DNA of 64,000 bases, from assembly GCF_900187605.1 (NCBI RefSeq), contig NZ_FYEA01000003.1:186001-250000 (forward strand), given 5' to 3'. Below the pieces are notes generated by a model. That model was not told where the DNA came from. It was given only the letters and a program-made list of their open reading frames with translations, and did no database searches. Within the stretch, counting starts at the first letter, position 1; each line of letters starts with the position of its first letter. Both the position numbers and the translations under genes were made by a program. This DNA is from Pseudomonas sp. Irchel 3H7 (GTDB lineage Bacteria; Pseudomonadota; Gammaproteobacteria; Pseudomonadales; Pseudomonadaceae). Positions 1 through 9,376 of this stretch are shown piece after piece.

Positions 1-233
1 CAGTCCATCGAGAACTCTTCGGCGATCGGCGCAAACTTCTCGCGCAGCACTTCAATACCGAAAGGCAGCGAATCGGCACGAATTTCGTGACGCATGAAGA
101 ACCAGCCGACTTGGTTGTCCGAGTGGTGGCTCGCTTCGGTGATCCAGCCGTTATGGGCTGCCAGAAAATTACTGACTTTGGCAACAATGCCAACGCGGTC
201 CGGGCAAGATATCACCAGCCGAAAAGTGCGCAT
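1..233 (-). CDS. purU: Formyltetrahydrofolate deformylase, N-terminal part (cut by window edge)
   Basis: Formyltetrahydrofolate deformylase hydrolyses 10-formyl-THF to THF and formate, balancing one-carbon units and supplying formate for purine synthesis. The 77 visible codons read from an ATG at 231-233 and begin MRTFRLVISCPDRVGIVAKV, an N-terminal ACT-type domain (regulatory, amino-acid sensing in this family), followed by the family-typical NNG/HNGWITEASHHSD and WFFMRHEI segments. The formyltransferase-like catalytic domain lies outside the window. The gene diverges from mvaT, the arrangement I recall for P. aeruginosa PA4314/PA4315. Pseudomonads carry several PurU paralogues, so the exact paralogue is not certain. 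Confidence 0.88.
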   Translation of the reverse strand, partial: MRTFRLVISCPDRVGIVAKVSNFLAAHNGWITEASHHSDNQVGWFFMRHEIRADSLPFGIEVLREKFAPIAEEFSMD

Positions 234-569
234 GAGGGGGAAACTCCAGAACTTCGCAAAGGCCGCCATTCTAGCGGCTGCGCAGGAAAACTGCAGTATT
301 GATCAGCACGGTCCGGGGCAGGCTCGGCATGACGGATGCTTGACGGGGTGATCGTCCACCTGACAGTGATCCCGTGGTATCGCTTGATCAGACAACTGTG
401 AATATCTGTGATGACTGGGTCACACTATTTAACTGAATATTCAATAGATGGCAGTTTCTCGTAACTAATTTAAATAAAAACTCAGGTTAAATGTTTACTT
501 GATGAAACAGCCTGACTATTATTGCGGCACTGTCCCCCTGCCATTCAGCACTCTACTAAGGTAGTAATC
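234..569. promoter_or_regulatory. Divergent purU/mvaT intergenic region
   Basis: This 336-bp gap separates the divergent purU and mvaT starts. Its mvaT-proximal part (about 410-510) is clearly AT-rich compared with its surroundings, with runs such as AACTAATTTAAATAAAAAC. MvaT/H-NS-family proteins bind AT-rich DNA and are known to autoregulate, so this is a plausible autoregulatory target (inference). I could not fix -35/-10 boxes with confidence and see no gene in the gap. Confidence 0.4.
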
Positions 570-947
570 ATGTCCTTGATCAACGAATACCGCGCCACCG
601 AAGAAGCTATCAAAGAGCTGCAAGCCCGTTTGAAGAACCTGTCCCAAGACGACAAACTGCAAGCCGAGCTGGAATTCGAAGGCAAACTGCGCACCCTGAT
701 GGGCGAATACTCCAAGTCCCTGCGTGACATCATCGCGCTGCTGGACCCGGAAGCAAAAACCAAAGCAGTACGCGGCGGCGCAGTAAAAACTACCGGCACC
801 AAGCGTGCTCGCAAAGTTAAACAATACAAAAACCCGCACAACGGCGAAGTCATCGAAACCAAAGGTGGCAACCACAAAACTCTGAAAGAGTGGAAAGCCA
901 AGTGGGGCGGTGACGTGGTTGAAGGCTGGGCTACCCTGCTGGGCTAA
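570..947 (+). CDS. mvaT: MvaT, H-NS-like xenogeneic silencer
   Basis: MvaT is the Pseudomonas functional analogue of H-NS; it coats AT-rich, often horizontally acquired DNA and represses it. The 125-residue product starts MSLINEYRATEEAIKELQAR, as in known MvaT proteins. Residues 1-60 form the coiled-coil oligomerisation region. The C-terminal part (KRARKVKQYKNPHNGEVIE, then GGNHKTLKEWKAKWG) is the AT-hook-like DNA-binding domain. The start is the ATG at 570, preceded by AAGG; an in-frame upstream start at 522 has no family support. Overall similarity favours MvaT over the paralogue MvaU. MvaT could in principle silence the Tc genes nearby (inference). Confidence 0.95.
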   Translation: MSLINEYRATEEAIKELQARLKNLSQDDKLQAELEFEGKLRTLMGEYSKSLRDIIALLDPEAKTKAVRGGAVKTTGTKRARKVKQYKNPHNGEVIETKGGNHKTLKEWKAKWGGDVVEGWATLLG

Positions 948-983
948 GCCGCAACGCCTTCGCAGAGATATCCGCGAAAAAAC

Positions 984-1011
984 AAACGCCAGCGAATGCT
1001 GGCGTTTTTTT
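984..1011. terminator. Bidirectional Rho-independent terminator between mvaT and sbcB
   Basis: A 10-bp stem AAACGCCAGC / GCTGGCGTTT with a GAAT loop is followed by seven T on the plus strand. Read on the minus strand the same stem is followed by TTTGTTTTTT. It therefore can end both mvaT (plus) and sbcB (minus), which converge here. Confidence 0.88.
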
Positions 1012-1044
1012 ATGCCCGGCATTTAAGCCCGGTCATGTTCGATT

Positions 1045-2475
1045 TCAAAGACTCAAACGTTTGCGTAATGCCTGGACATAATTTTGCCATTCATTGAGCA
1101 CTTCACTCTGCAGCGGCGTGGCATTAAGTGACCACTGCTCTGCCGCTTCTGTAAAAGACTTCAAGGTATTCGGCGCGCCCCATTCAGGCGCGGACAAGCG
1201 CTGCTGACAAAATAATCTCCAGCGTTCTTGCTCTTCGAAATTCAACGTCTCGGGAAAGTTGCGTGCGCGATATCGAAAAAGTAATTCGGGCAAACGTTCG
1301 TCATCGAAAGGCCATTGCTCTTGCGCTAGTTGTGACGGGTCGGCGCTCCTCACTTGCTCACATAGACGCCGGTCGCGGTCACCGATAAATCCGTCGTACA
1401 ACTGTTGTTCCGGATCCTCACTCGGAATGAAATCTTCGCTGACATAAATTTCCGCTACTTTATCTTTCCAAACTTGTTGTGCGTCAGTTAGCCGCAGTGC
1501 TCGCTGTTGATACAGGGCCATGTCCAGCCCCAGACGTTGCTGATCCTGCGCGCGCAAAACCGCAAGCGGTGCCACCACCGGACAACGGTTGATGTGAATC
1601 AGCTTGAGCGGCACCGGCAACTCGCCTTCCAGCAAGTCGTCGCGGCGCGTGTACAAACGCTCGCGCAGGGTTTGCGCGTCGAGATCGAGCAACCCCTGCG
1701 GATCGAGGTGCAGGTCGCAGACGATCAGGGCATTGCGGTTTTTCGGGTGCCAGGCCAGTGGCAGCACCACACCGACATAACTGCGCGCCGCCGAGAAACG
1801 CCCGGAAACATGCACCAGCGGCTGCAGCAGGCGAATCTGATCCATGACTTTTTGCTTGCTGCGCAACTGGAACAGCCAGTCATACAGTTTTGGTTGTTTC
1901 TCGCGGATCAACCGCGCCAGTGCGATGGTCGCGCGTACGTCTGACAACGCTTCGTGGGCATGCCCGTGATCGATATTGTTCGCGGCCGTCAGGCGTTCGA
2001 GCTTGAGGGTCACCCGGCCTTCGTCATCGGTCGGCCAGACCAGGCCGTCAGGACGCAGCGCATAAGCGGCGCGCACCACATCAATCAGATCCCAACGACT
2101 GTTGCCGCCCTGCCACTCCCGGGCGTACGGGTCGAAGAAATTGCGATACAGGCTGTAACGGGTCATTTCGTCGTCGAAGCGCAGCGTATTGTAACCGGCG
2201 CCACAGGTGCCCGGTGCCGCGAGTTGGGCATGCACGCGAGTCATGAAATCAGCCTCGCTCAAACCCTTTTCGGCGAGCTGGCTCGGGGTGATGCCGGTGA
2301 TCGCGCACGCTGCCGGATGCGGCAGGATGTCCTCGCTGGGCTGGCAATAAAGATTGACCGGCTCGTCGATCTCGTTGAGCGCATGGTCGGTGCGGATCCC
2401 GGCCACCTGCAACGGGCGGTCGTTACGCGGATTGATGCCAGTGGTTTCGTAGTCGTACCAGAAGATTGAAGTCAC
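1045..2475 (-). CDS. sbcB: Exodeoxyribonuclease I
   Basis: SbcB degrades single-stranded DNA 3' to 5' in recombination and mismatch repair. The 476-residue product is of the usual ExoI length. The N-terminal DEDD exonuclease domain begins with WYDYETTG (D8 and E10 as metal ligands) and continues through GYNTLRFDDEMTRY and the late HAHEALSDVRAT motif (H and D ligands). The remainder is the SH3-like and C-terminal helical ExoI region. The start is GTG at 2475 with AGGA about 7 nt upstream. It converges with mvaT over a shared terminator and diverges from the RDD-led operon. PA4316 is the recalled orthologue. Confidence 0.94.
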   Translation of the reverse strand: MTSIFWYDYETTGINPRNDRPLQVAGIRTDHALNEIDEPVNLYCQPSEDILPHPAACAITGITPSQLAEKGLSEADFMTRVHAQLAAPGTCGAGYNTLRFDDEMTRYSLYRNFFDPYAREWQGGNSRWDLIDVVRAAYALRPDGLVWPTDDEGRVTLKLERLTAANNIDHGHAHEALSDVRATIALARLIREKQPKLYDWLFQLRSKQKVMDQIRLLQPLVHVSGRFSAARSYVGVVLPLAWHPKNRNALIVCDLHLDPQGLLDLDAQTLRERLYTRRDDLLEGELPVPLKLIHINRCPVVAPLAVLRAQDQQRLGLDMALYQQRALRLTDAQQVWKDKVAEIYVSEDFIPSEDPEQQLYDGFIGDRDRRLCEQVRSADPSQLAQEQWPFDDERLPELLFRYRARNFPETLNFEEQERWRLFCQQRLSAPEWGAPNTLKSFTEAAEQWSLNATPLQSEVLNEWQNYVQALRKRLSL

Positions 2476-2656
2476 GGGCGGTTCCTGAACTGAAGATCGG
2501 CAAAGTCTAGGCGCTCGACCGCGCTCGCGGCCAGCCTCGCGTCATTCAAACACTTCGCGCTTCACGATGTGCAATACATAGTTATGTCGTTTTCCCCCGA
2601 GAGGCTGCTAGCATCGGCCTCACTTGCACCCCGAACAGGCGAACATCAGGTAGCCC

Positions 2657-3382
2657 ATGCTCGAGCCCACAGCACCGCCAAGGAAAGCACCGCTGGCCCC
2701 GCCGCTGGATACGCGGCATCAGGTCGAAACGCCGGAAGGCATCGACCTGCCATTGCGTCCCGCCGGGTTGATGGTGCGTGCCGTGGCCTTTGCGCTCGAT
2801 CTGGTTATTCGCGGCGTGATCATGGGCGTGCTTTTCATTGCCCTGGCGTTTCTCGGCAAGCTCGGCATGGGTCTTGGTTCGCTGCTGCTGTTTGCAATCA
2901 GCTGGTGGTACATGGTGCTGTTCGAAGTGCTGCGTCAGGGCCGCTCGCCGGGTAAACAATGGATGGGGCTGCGCGTGGTGCACGACGACGGCACACCGAT
3001 CGGCTGGTCGGCGTCGCTATTGCGAAACTTGCTGCGCTTTGTCGATCTGCTGCCTTTTGGCTACTTTCTCGGCACCCTCAGTTGCCTGCAACACCCGACC
3101 TTCAAACGCCTCGGTGACATGGCTGCCGGTACGCTGGTGATCTACAGTGAACGCCCGCTCAGCCGTCCACAATTGCCTGACGCCGAACCGCGGCGCTCAC
3201 CCGTGCCACTCACCCTCAGCGAACAACGCGCCGTGCTTGGTTTCGCCGAGCGCCAAGGAGAGTTATCGCCAGCGCGGGTCAATGAACTGGCGGCCCTGCT
3301 CGCCCAGCCCCTGCATATTTCTGCGCCCAAAGCTGTCGCTGAACTCAACGGCATCGCTCGCGGCTTGTTGGGCCCGACATGA
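2657..3382 (+). CDS. RDD-family membrane protein
   Basis: This 241-residue protein opens a six-gene operon. A proline-rich N-terminus is followed by an RDD domain: RPAGLMVRAVAFALDLVI, two hydrophobic segments around residues 50-95, and the family signature GRSPGKQWMGLRVV, ending with the third membrane segment and the HPTFKRLGDMAAGTLV motif. The C-terminal 70 residues are soluble. RDD proteins are small integral membrane proteins of poorly defined role, some linked to ion transport. The stop codon overlaps the next start (ATGA), showing tight coupling with the SpoIIM-like gene. Confidence 0.85.
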   Translation: MLEPTAPPRKAPLAPPLDTRHQVETPEGIDLPLRPAGLMVRAVAFALDLVIRGVIMGVLFIALAFLGKLGMGLGSLLLFAISWWYMVLFEVLRQGRSPGKQWMGLRVVHDDGTPIGWSASLLRNLLRFVDLLPFGYFLGTLSCLQHPTFKRLGDMAAGTLVIYSERPLSRPQLPDAEPRRSPVPLTLSEQRAVLGFAERQGELSPARVNELAALLAQPLHISAPKAVAELNGIARGLLGPT

Positions 3383-4356
3383 AGCAAAGCCTTTTCGAAA
3401 GTCGCCACAAGGACGAATGGGAGCGTTTTGCGCTGGCCCTCGAACGCCTTGAACGGGGCAAGGACACCTCACAAGTCGCCGGTTTCCCCAAGGCCTATCG
3501 CAGGCTTTGCCAGCATCTTGCGCTGGCACAGGAGCGCGGTTACAGCAGTTTTCTCATCGACTCATTGCAGCAACAGGTGTTACGCGGGCATCAACAGCTG
3601 TACCGCCACCGCAGCCGGCTCGGTGCCAATCTGCTGAGTTTCATTCTCGCTGACTTTCCACGTCTGGTGCGCGCCGAATGGCCCTTTGTACTGGTTGCCA
3701 GCCTGCTGTTCTTTGGCAGCCTGATTGGCGTCGGCATGCTGGTATATGTGTTTCCCGAGCTGGTCTACAACCTGATCCCCGCCGATCAGGTGCGTGAAAT
3801 GCAAGGCATGTACGACCCGGTCGCCGGCCACCTCGGGCGCCCCGCCGAACGCGCGGCCAGCGAAGACTGGGTGATGTTCGGTTACTACGTGATGCACAAC
3901 ATCGGCATCGCCTTTCAGACCTTTGCCAGCGGTTTGCTGATGGGCGTGGGCAGTGCGTTCTTTCTGTTCTACAACGGCATGGTCATCGGCGCGGTGGCCG
4001 GGCACCTGAGCGAGATCGGTTTCGGCCAGACTTTCTGGTCATTCGTCATCGCCCACGGCGCCTTTGAACTCACGGCCATTGCCCTCGCTGGCGCGGCTGG
4101 CCTGGAACTCGGCTGGGCCTTGATCGCACCCGGACGGCTGACTCGCGGCGAAGCGCTGAAACGGGCCGCGCGCAAGAGCGTATTGCTGGTCTGCGGGGTG
4201 ATGTTGTTCCTGCTGATTGCCGCGTTTATCGAAGCCTATTGGTCATCGAAAACCAGCGTCACGCCGCTGACCAAATATCTGGTCGGGGCCGGACTTTGGG
4301 CCTTGGTTGCGATCTATCTGTCGTTCGCCGGAAGGACCCGCCATGCGCCTGAGTGA
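3379..4356 (+). CDS. Stage II sporulation protein M-like membrane protein
   Basis: This 325-residue protein has a soluble N-terminus (about 1-95) and several membrane segments between residues 105 and 315. It belongs to the SpoIIM/DUF95 family; the segment GYYVMHNIGIAFQTFASGLLMGVG and the HGAFELTAIALAGAAGLELG motif are characteristic. In Bacillus, SpoIIM helps remodel peptidoglycan during engulfment. In Pseudomonas, which does not sporulate, the role is unknown. It overlaps the RDD gene by 4 nt and the next gene by 14 nt, so it is translated as part of the same operon with the MoxR/DUF58 module. Confidence 0.85.
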   Translation: MKQSLFESRHKDEWERFALALERLERGKDTSQVAGFPKAYRRLCQHLALAQERGYSSFLIDSLQQQVLRGHQQLYRHRSRLGANLLSFILADFPRLVRAEWPFVLVASLLFFGSLIGVGMLVYVFPELVYNLIPADQVREMQGMYDPVAGHLGRPAERAASEDWVMFGYYVMHNIGIAFQTFASGLLMGVGSAFFLFYNGMVIGAVAGHLSEIGFGQTFWSFVIAHGAFELTAIALAGAAGLELGWALIAPGRLTRGEALKRAARKSVLLVCGVMLFLLIAAFIEAYWSSKTSVTPLTKYLVGAGLWALVAIYLSFAGRTRHAPE

Positions 4357-5890
4357 CGCCACCGTGGTGATCCGTCCGCGCACAACCTGGGAAGCCATGG
4401 ACCTTGGTGTGCTGATGAGCCAGCAACATCGGCGTCTGCTGATGAGCAGTTGGGCGATCGTCACCCTGCCGCTGTTCACCTTGCTCAGCCTGTTGCTGTG
4501 GGATTCGCCATCACTGGCGGTGTTTATCTTCTGGTGGCTGAAACCGGCGTATGAACGCCTGCCGTTGTACATCCTGTCGAAAGCGCTGTTTGGCGAAACG
4601 CCGACGCTCAAACAAGCCTTGCGCGAATGGCCGCGCCTGCTCAGACCCCAACTGCTGGCCAGCCTGACCTGGCGCCGCTTGAGTTTCAGCCGCAGCTTTC
4701 TATTGCCGGTGCTGCAACTCGAAGGCCTCGACGGCAGCGCCCGGCAACAGCGCCTGCAGGTGCTGCTGCAACGCAACGCCGGCGCGGCGCAATGGCTGAC
4801 CATCATCGGCGTGCATCTGGAAACCGCGTTGTGGATCGGCCTGATGGTGCTGTTCTACATGTTGCTGCCGCAGCAGATCGAAACGGATTGGGACTGGCAG
4901 TCACTGGTTCTCGCGGCGGACAACGAGTGGCGCTGGCTGGAACATCTGACCAATGTCTTCTATGCGCTGGTGCTCGTGGTGTGGGAACCGGTCTACGTCG
5001 CCTGCGGCTTCAGCCTTTATCTGAACCGGCGCACGCAACTGGAAGCATGGGACATCGAATTGGTATTCCGCCGCTTGCGTCAGCGTCTGAACAACGGTGT
5101 GTTGGGATTGCTGCTGGCAGTCTGTCTGATTGTGCCGAACGTGCCCACGGTTTGGGCCGCCGAGCCCGATGACGGTCCACAGACACCGCGGTTGTTGAAT
5201 CAGCCGCTGACCAGTCAGGCATCGCGTGACAGCATCAAGGCACTGCTTGAGCAACCGCCGTTCAAGAACAAGGAATTCGTCACCCGCTATCGCTTCGGCG
5301 AGGACCCCGCAGAACCGGCCAAAGCGCAAACACCGGGTGAAGCGCCGCAGTGGCTGAAAAGCCTGTTGGGCTGGCTCGATGGGCAACACCTCAACGTGCT
5401 GGCGAAGCTCATTGAAGTGTTGCTGTGGGGGGCGGTCATCGCTGCAATCGGCTGGCTGATCTGGCGTTATCGCGATTTTCTCCAAGCCTTCGTCAGCCGC
5501 CGCCCGAGACTGCCGGCAAAGCCCAAACGTGCGGTGCCGCAACAAGCCTTTGGCCTGGACTTGAACCGCGACGCGTTGCCTGACGACATCGCCACCAGCG
5601 CCGAACAACTCTGGCAAAGCCAACCCCGCGCAGCACTGGGCCTGTTGTATCGAGGACTGCTCAGCCATCTGCTCCACGATTTCGACCTGACGCTGAAACC
5701 CGCCGACACCGAACTCCAGGTACTGGCGCACGTTGAACAATTGCAGCGTCCCGAGCTGCTCGCGTTCAGCCGCAACCTGACTACCCACTGGCAGAACATG
5801 GCCTACGGGCATCGCGTGCCGGCGGCGTCTCTGCAGCAGGAATTGTGCGATGGCTGGCGCGCCTTGTTCGGCCCCGGAGCCGCCCGTTGA
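4343..5890 (+). CDS. DUF4129 membrane protein
   Basis: The 515-residue product begins at ATG 4343, inside the end of the preceding gene. The in-frame start at 4307 would give 12 more residues but lies deeper in the overlap. Hydrophobic stretches appear near residues 40-60, 155-180, 215-240, 255-275 and 370-390. The C-terminal part contains the DUF4129 signature region SAEQLWQSQPRAALGLLYRG followed by LKPADTELQVL. DUF4129 proteins commonly accompany MoxR ATPases, DUF58 and DUF4350 proteins in envelope-associated operons. The biochemical function is unknown. Confidence 0.8.
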   Translation: MRLSDATVVIRPRTTWEAMDLGVLMSQQHRRLLMSSWAIVTLPLFTLLSLLLWDSPSLAVFIFWWLKPAYERLPLYILSKALFGETPTLKQALREWPRLLRPQLLASLTWRRLSFSRSFLLPVLQLEGLDGSARQQRLQVLLQRNAGAAQWLTIIGVHLETALWIGLMVLFYMLLPQQIETDWDWQSLVLAADNEWRWLEHLTNVFYALVLVVWEPVYVACGFSLYLNRRTQLEAWDIELVFRRLRQRLNNGVLGLLLAVCLIVPNVPTVWAAEPDDGPQTPRLLNQPLTSQASRDSIKALLEQPPFKNKEFVTRYRFGEDPAEPAKAQTPGEAPQWLKSLLGWLDGQHLNVLAKLIEVLLWGAVIAAIGWLIWRYRDFLQAFVSRRPRLPAKPKRAVPQQAFGLDLNRDALPDDIATSAEQLWQSQPRAALGLLYRGLLSHLLHDFDLTLKPADTELQVLAHVEQLQRPELLAFSRNLTTHWQNMAYGHRVPAASLQQELCDGWRALFGPGAAR

Positions 5891-7050
5891 GTCGCTGGAC
5901 ACTGTGGTGGGTCGCTGCGTTGATCGCCTTGCTGCTGGGCGCGCTGAGCGTTTTCCTCGTCCTCAAGGCCAAGCCTTATCAGGAAGCAGTCGATCACGGC
6001 CCCTCGCCCGCCGCGCAAGCCAATCCTTATCTGGCGGCCGAGCTGTTTTTGCGTGAGCGCGGCCTCAACGTCAGCCATGCCGAAAGCCTCGCGATGCTCC
6101 CCGATATCGATCCGCGCCGGCATACGCTTCTGCTGTTCAACGACCGCTCGCGAATGACGCCGCGGCAGGTCGATCAAGTGTTGAACTGGACGCGAGCCGG
6201 CGGACGTCTGGTGTTCGTCGCCGAATCGCTGTGGGATGAGCAAACCAGACAGAGCAACGACCTGTTGCTCGATCAGGTGCAACTGCATCAATCCCTGAGC
6301 AAGGATCTGAAAGACTTGCCCGCCGACGCTGAACCCGATCGCTTCCCGCAACTGACCAAACTCTATCTGGAAGACGAAGACGCACCGGCCTACGCTGGCT
6401 TCGACACCGACTTCCACCTCGACGACCCGAAGAATCTTGCGCAAGCCTGGGCCAACAGCGCCAAAGCCACGCACATGATGCAACTGCCCTACAGCCTGGG
6501 CACGATTACCGTGGTCACCGACGCCGATCTGTGGAAAACCGCAGCCATCGCCCAGTACGACAACGCCTGGCTGCTCTGGTATTTGAGCGCCGACACCGAC
6601 GTCACGTTGATCTACAACACCGAGCATGATGGTCTGCTCACCTTGCTCTGGCGCTACTTCCCGCAAGCCATCGTCGCCCTGCTCGCATTGATCGGCCTGT
6701 GGCTCTGGCACGTCGGCGTACGCCACGGCCCACTGCAATTACCCGCCCCGAGTGGACGTCGGCAATTGCATGAACACCTGCGCGCCAGCGCCGATTTCCT
6801 GTTGCGCCACAACGGCCAGCAGGCGCTGCTGCAAGCACTGCAACAGGACGTGCTGCGCCGCGCCCGCCGCCGCCATCCAGGCTTTGACCAATTGAACGTT
6901 GCCGAACAATGGCTGGCGTTGTCGCGCCTGACCCGACAACCCACCCGCGCTATCAGCCAGGCCCTGAGCCCGGTGCCGAACCGGCGGGTTTCCAGCGCCG
7001 ATTTCTGCCGCCAGGTCGCCCACCTGCAAACCCTGAGGAACACGCTATGA
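5887..7050 (+). CDS. DUF4350 membrane-anchored protein
   Basis: The product has about 387 residues from a TTG start at 5887, chosen because a GGAG sits 7 nt upstream and the start overlaps the preceding stop (TTGA). A GTG at 5845 is an alternative adding 14 residues. An N-terminal membrane helix (WVAALIALLLGALSVFLVL) precedes a DUF4350 domain, an extracytoplasmic fold with VNWTRAGGRLVFVAE-type strands, and a second helix near residues 255-275 (AIVALLALIGLWLWHVGV). It sits between DUF4129 and MoxR genes and overlaps the MoxR start by 4 nt. Its function is unknown, but this trio usually works with a MoxR chaperone. Confidence 0.8.
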   Translation: MSRWTLWWVAALIALLLGALSVFLVLKAKPYQEAVDHGPSPAAQANPYLAAELFLRERGLNVSHAESLAMLPDIDPRRHTLLLFNDRSRMTPRQVDQVLNWTRAGGRLVFVAESLWDEQTRQSNDLLLDQVQLHQSLSKDLKDLPADAEPDRFPQLTKLYLEDEDAPAYAGFDTDFHLDDPKNLAQAWANSAKATHMMQLPYSLGTITVVTDADLWKTAAIAQYDNAWLLWYLSADTDVTLIYNTEHDGLLTLLWRYFPQAIVALLALIGLWLWHVGVRHGPLQLPAPSGRRQLHEHLRASADFLLRHNGQQALLQALQQDVLRRARRRHPGFDQLNVAEQWLALSRLTRQPTRAISQALSPVPNRRVSSADFCRQVAHLQTLRNTL

Positions 7051-8048
7051 CTGAACAGATCGAGCCCGGCAGCGCCAGCCACGCCGCCCAGCAACGCCAG
7101 CGTGCCAGCCAGTTGGCACAAGCGGTGCGCGGCGAATTGCAGAAAGCGCTGATTGGCCAGAACCAGGTAATCGACGACGTGCTGACGGCACTTATCGCCG
7201 GTGGTCACGTGTTGCTTGAAGGCGTGCCGGGGCTGGGCAAGACCCTGCTGGTGCGGGCATTGGCCCGCTGCTTCGGTGGCGAGTTTGCACGGATTCAATT
7301 CACCCCGGACCTGATGCCCAGCGACGTCACCGGCCACGCTGTGTACGACCTGCAAACCGAACAGTTCAAGCTGCGCAAAGGCCCGTTGTTCACCAACCTG
7401 TTGCTGGCCGACGAGATCAACCGCGCGCCGGCGAAAACCCAGGCCGCCTTGCTCGAAGCGATGCAGGAGCGTCAGGTCACACTCGAAGGTCGTGCCCTGC
7501 CCATCGCGCAACCGTTCATGGTCCTGGCCACGCAGAACCCGATCGAACAGGAAGGCACTTATCCCCTGCCGGAAGCCGAACTCGACCGGTTCATGCTCAA
7601 GGTACGCATGGACTACCCCGACGCTGATCAAGAGCTGAACATGGTGCGTCAGGTCTGCCGTTCGACCCGCGCTGACATGCTTGATGTGCAACCGCTACGC
7701 ACGGTGTTGCAAGCCAAGGACGTGCAAGCCTTGCAGCGTATCGCCAGTGACCTGCCACTGGACGATCAGGTCCTCGATTACGCCGTACGTCTGGCGCGCG
7801 GCACGCGCACCTGGCCGGGGCTGACCCTTGGCGCCGGGCCGCGCGCGTCGATTGCCCTGGTGCGTTGCGCCCGCGCCCGCGCCTTGTTGCGTGGCGGTGA
7901 GTTTGTGATTCCCGACGACATCAAGGGCTGCGCGCTGGCCGTGCTGCGCCATCGTGTACGCATTGCCCCGGAGTTGGACATTGAAGGTTTGCAAGTAGAT
8001 CAAGTGCTCCAGCAACTGCTCGACCAGATTCCGGCGCCGCGTCTGTGA
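7047..8048 (+). CDS. MoxR-family AAA+ ATPase
   Basis: MoxR ATPases are chaperone-like AAA+ enzymes that help assemble or activate partner proteins, often von Willebrand factor-type or DUF58 proteins. The 333-residue product starts at ATG 7047 (ATGA overlap with DUF4350). Walker A is GVPGLGKT near residue 70. Walker B is LLLADEINRAPAKTQ near residue 125, followed by the sensor region ATQNPIEQEGTYPLPEAELDR. The C-terminal lid carries the GPRASIALVRCARARALL segment typical of the family. The DUF58 gene follows with a GTGA overlap, its usual partner. Confidence 0.92.
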   Translation: MTEQIEPGSASHAAQQRQRASQLAQAVRGELQKALIGQNQVIDDVLTALIAGGHVLLEGVPGLGKTLLVRALARCFGGEFARIQFTPDLMPSDVTGHAVYDLQTEQFKLRKGPLFTNLLLADEINRAPAKTQAALLEAMQERQVTLEGRALPIAQPFMVLATQNPIEQEGTYPLPEAELDRFMLKVRMDYPDADQELNMVRQVCRSTRADMLDVQPLRTVLQAKDVQALQRIASDLPLDDQVLDYAVRLARGTRTWPGLTLGAGPRASIALVRCARARALLRGGEFVIPDDIKGCALAVLRHRVRIAPELDIEGLQVDQVLQQLLDQIPAPRL

Positions 8049-9376
8049 AACCCTCGCGCCTGCTATTGATCTGGCTGGCCTTGCTGCTGACCATCGGTAT
8101 TGTGCTGGGCACATTGCGCACACTGGAGATCGAAACTCCGGCGAGCCTGGTATCGATCAATTGGGGGTTGCTGCTGGCGCTGTTGGCTCTGGCGGCGCTG
8201 GATGCGCTACGCCTGCAACGTCTGCCGACACCGCGCATCACGCGACAGATGCCCGGCAGTCTGGCACTAGGCCGTTGGGGTGAAGTGCGTCTGGAAATCG
8301 AACATGACTTCAGCGAGCCGATACACATTGAACTGTTCGACCACCCGCCAGAAGGTTTGAGTTTCGAAAACCTGCCGCTGGCGATTGAATTGCAACCCGG
8401 CCAGCGCAGTCTGCTCGGCTATCGCCTGCGCCCGCTCCAACGCGGTCATTTCAGCTTTGCCCACTGCGAAGTCAACCTGCCCAGTCCCTTGGGATTATGG
8501 TCAGGCAAACGCTTGCTCAGGGTCAGCGATCAGACCCGCGTCTACCCCGACTTCGCCCGGCTCTACGGCGGTGAGCTGCTGGCCGTGGACAACTGGCTCA
8601 GCCAGCTCGGCGTACGCCAGCGGCAACGTCGCGGTCAGGGCCTGGAATTTCACCAACTGCGCGAGTTTCGTGAAGGCGACAGCCTGCGTCAGATCGACTG
8701 GAAAGCGACGGCCCGTCAACGCACACCGATTGCCCGGGAATATCAGGACGAGCGCGACCAGCAGATTATCTTCCTGCTCGATTGCGGCCGCCGCATGCGC
8801 AGCCAGGACGATGAGCTGTCGCACTTTGACCATGCGCTCAATGCCTGTCTGCTACTCAGTTATGTGGCGCTGCGTCAGGGCGATGCGGTGGGTTTGAGTA
8901 CCTTCGCCTGCGATCAGCCACGCCATCTCGCGCCGGTCAAAGGCAGCGGGCAACTGAACGTGCTGCTCAACACGGTTTATGACCTCGACAGCACGCAGCG
9001 CCCCGCCGACTTTCAGGCCGCCGCCAATCAGTTGCTGAGCCGCCAGAAACGCCGGGCACTGGTGGTGCTGGTGACCAACCTGCGCGATGAGGACGATGAG
9101 GAACTGCTGAGTGCGGTCAAACGCCTGAGCGCACAGCATCGGGTGCTGGTCGCCAGTCTGCGCGAAGAAACGCTGGATACGTTACGTCAGACCACGGTGC
9201 AAACATTGCCCGAGGCGTTGGCTTACTGCGGCACGGTGAACTACATGAATGAGCGGGCAGAACTCCATGAGCGATTGAGCGCTCATGGCGTTCCGGTGTT
9301 GGATGTCCGGCCCGCGGAGTTGGGGGCCGAACTGGTGACGCTGTATCTGAGCTGGAAAAGAAGTGCGGCGCTTTGA
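8045..9376 (+). CDS. DUF58 domain protein (MoxR partner)
   Basis: The 443-residue protein starts with GTG at 8045, overlapping the MoxR stop. Two hydrophobic segments at the N-terminus (about residues 6-25 and 38-55) anchor it in the membrane. The DUF58 signature LREFREGDSLRQIDWKATAR lies near residues 205-225, followed by a vWA-like fold (IIFLLDCGRRMR) with a metal-site-like start. DUF58 proteins are encoded with MoxR ATPases and are their likely substrates. This is the last gene of the operon. Its TGA stop directly abuts the stop codon of the converging Tc-locus gene, with no visible terminator between them. Confidence 0.88.
   Translation: MKPSRLLLIWLALLLTIGIVLGTLRTLEIETPASLVSINWGLLLALLALAALDALRLQRLPTPRITRQMPGSLALGRWGEVRLEIEHDFSEPIHIELFDHPPEGLSFENLPLAIELQPGQRSLLGYRLRPLQRGHFSFAHCEVNLPSPLGLWSGKRLLRVSDQTRVYPDFARLYGGELLAVDNWLSQLGVRQRQRRGQGLEFHQLREFREGDSLRQIDWKATARQRTPIAREYQDERDQQIIFLLDCGRRMRSQDDELSHFDHALNACLLLSYVALRQGDAVGLSTFACDQPRHLAPVKGSGQLNVLLNTVYDLDSTQRPADFQAAANQLLSRQKRRALVVLVTNLRDEDDEELLSAVKRLSAQHRVLVASLREETLDTLRQTTVQTLPEALAYCGTVNYMNERAELHERLSAHGVPVLDVRPAELGAELVTLYLSWKRSAAL

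Noticed and set aside
358..380. ACCTGACAGTGATCCCGTGG upstream of mvaT considered as a further lux box
   Set aside because: Only one half-site resembles the Tc palindrome; the second half is not symmetric.
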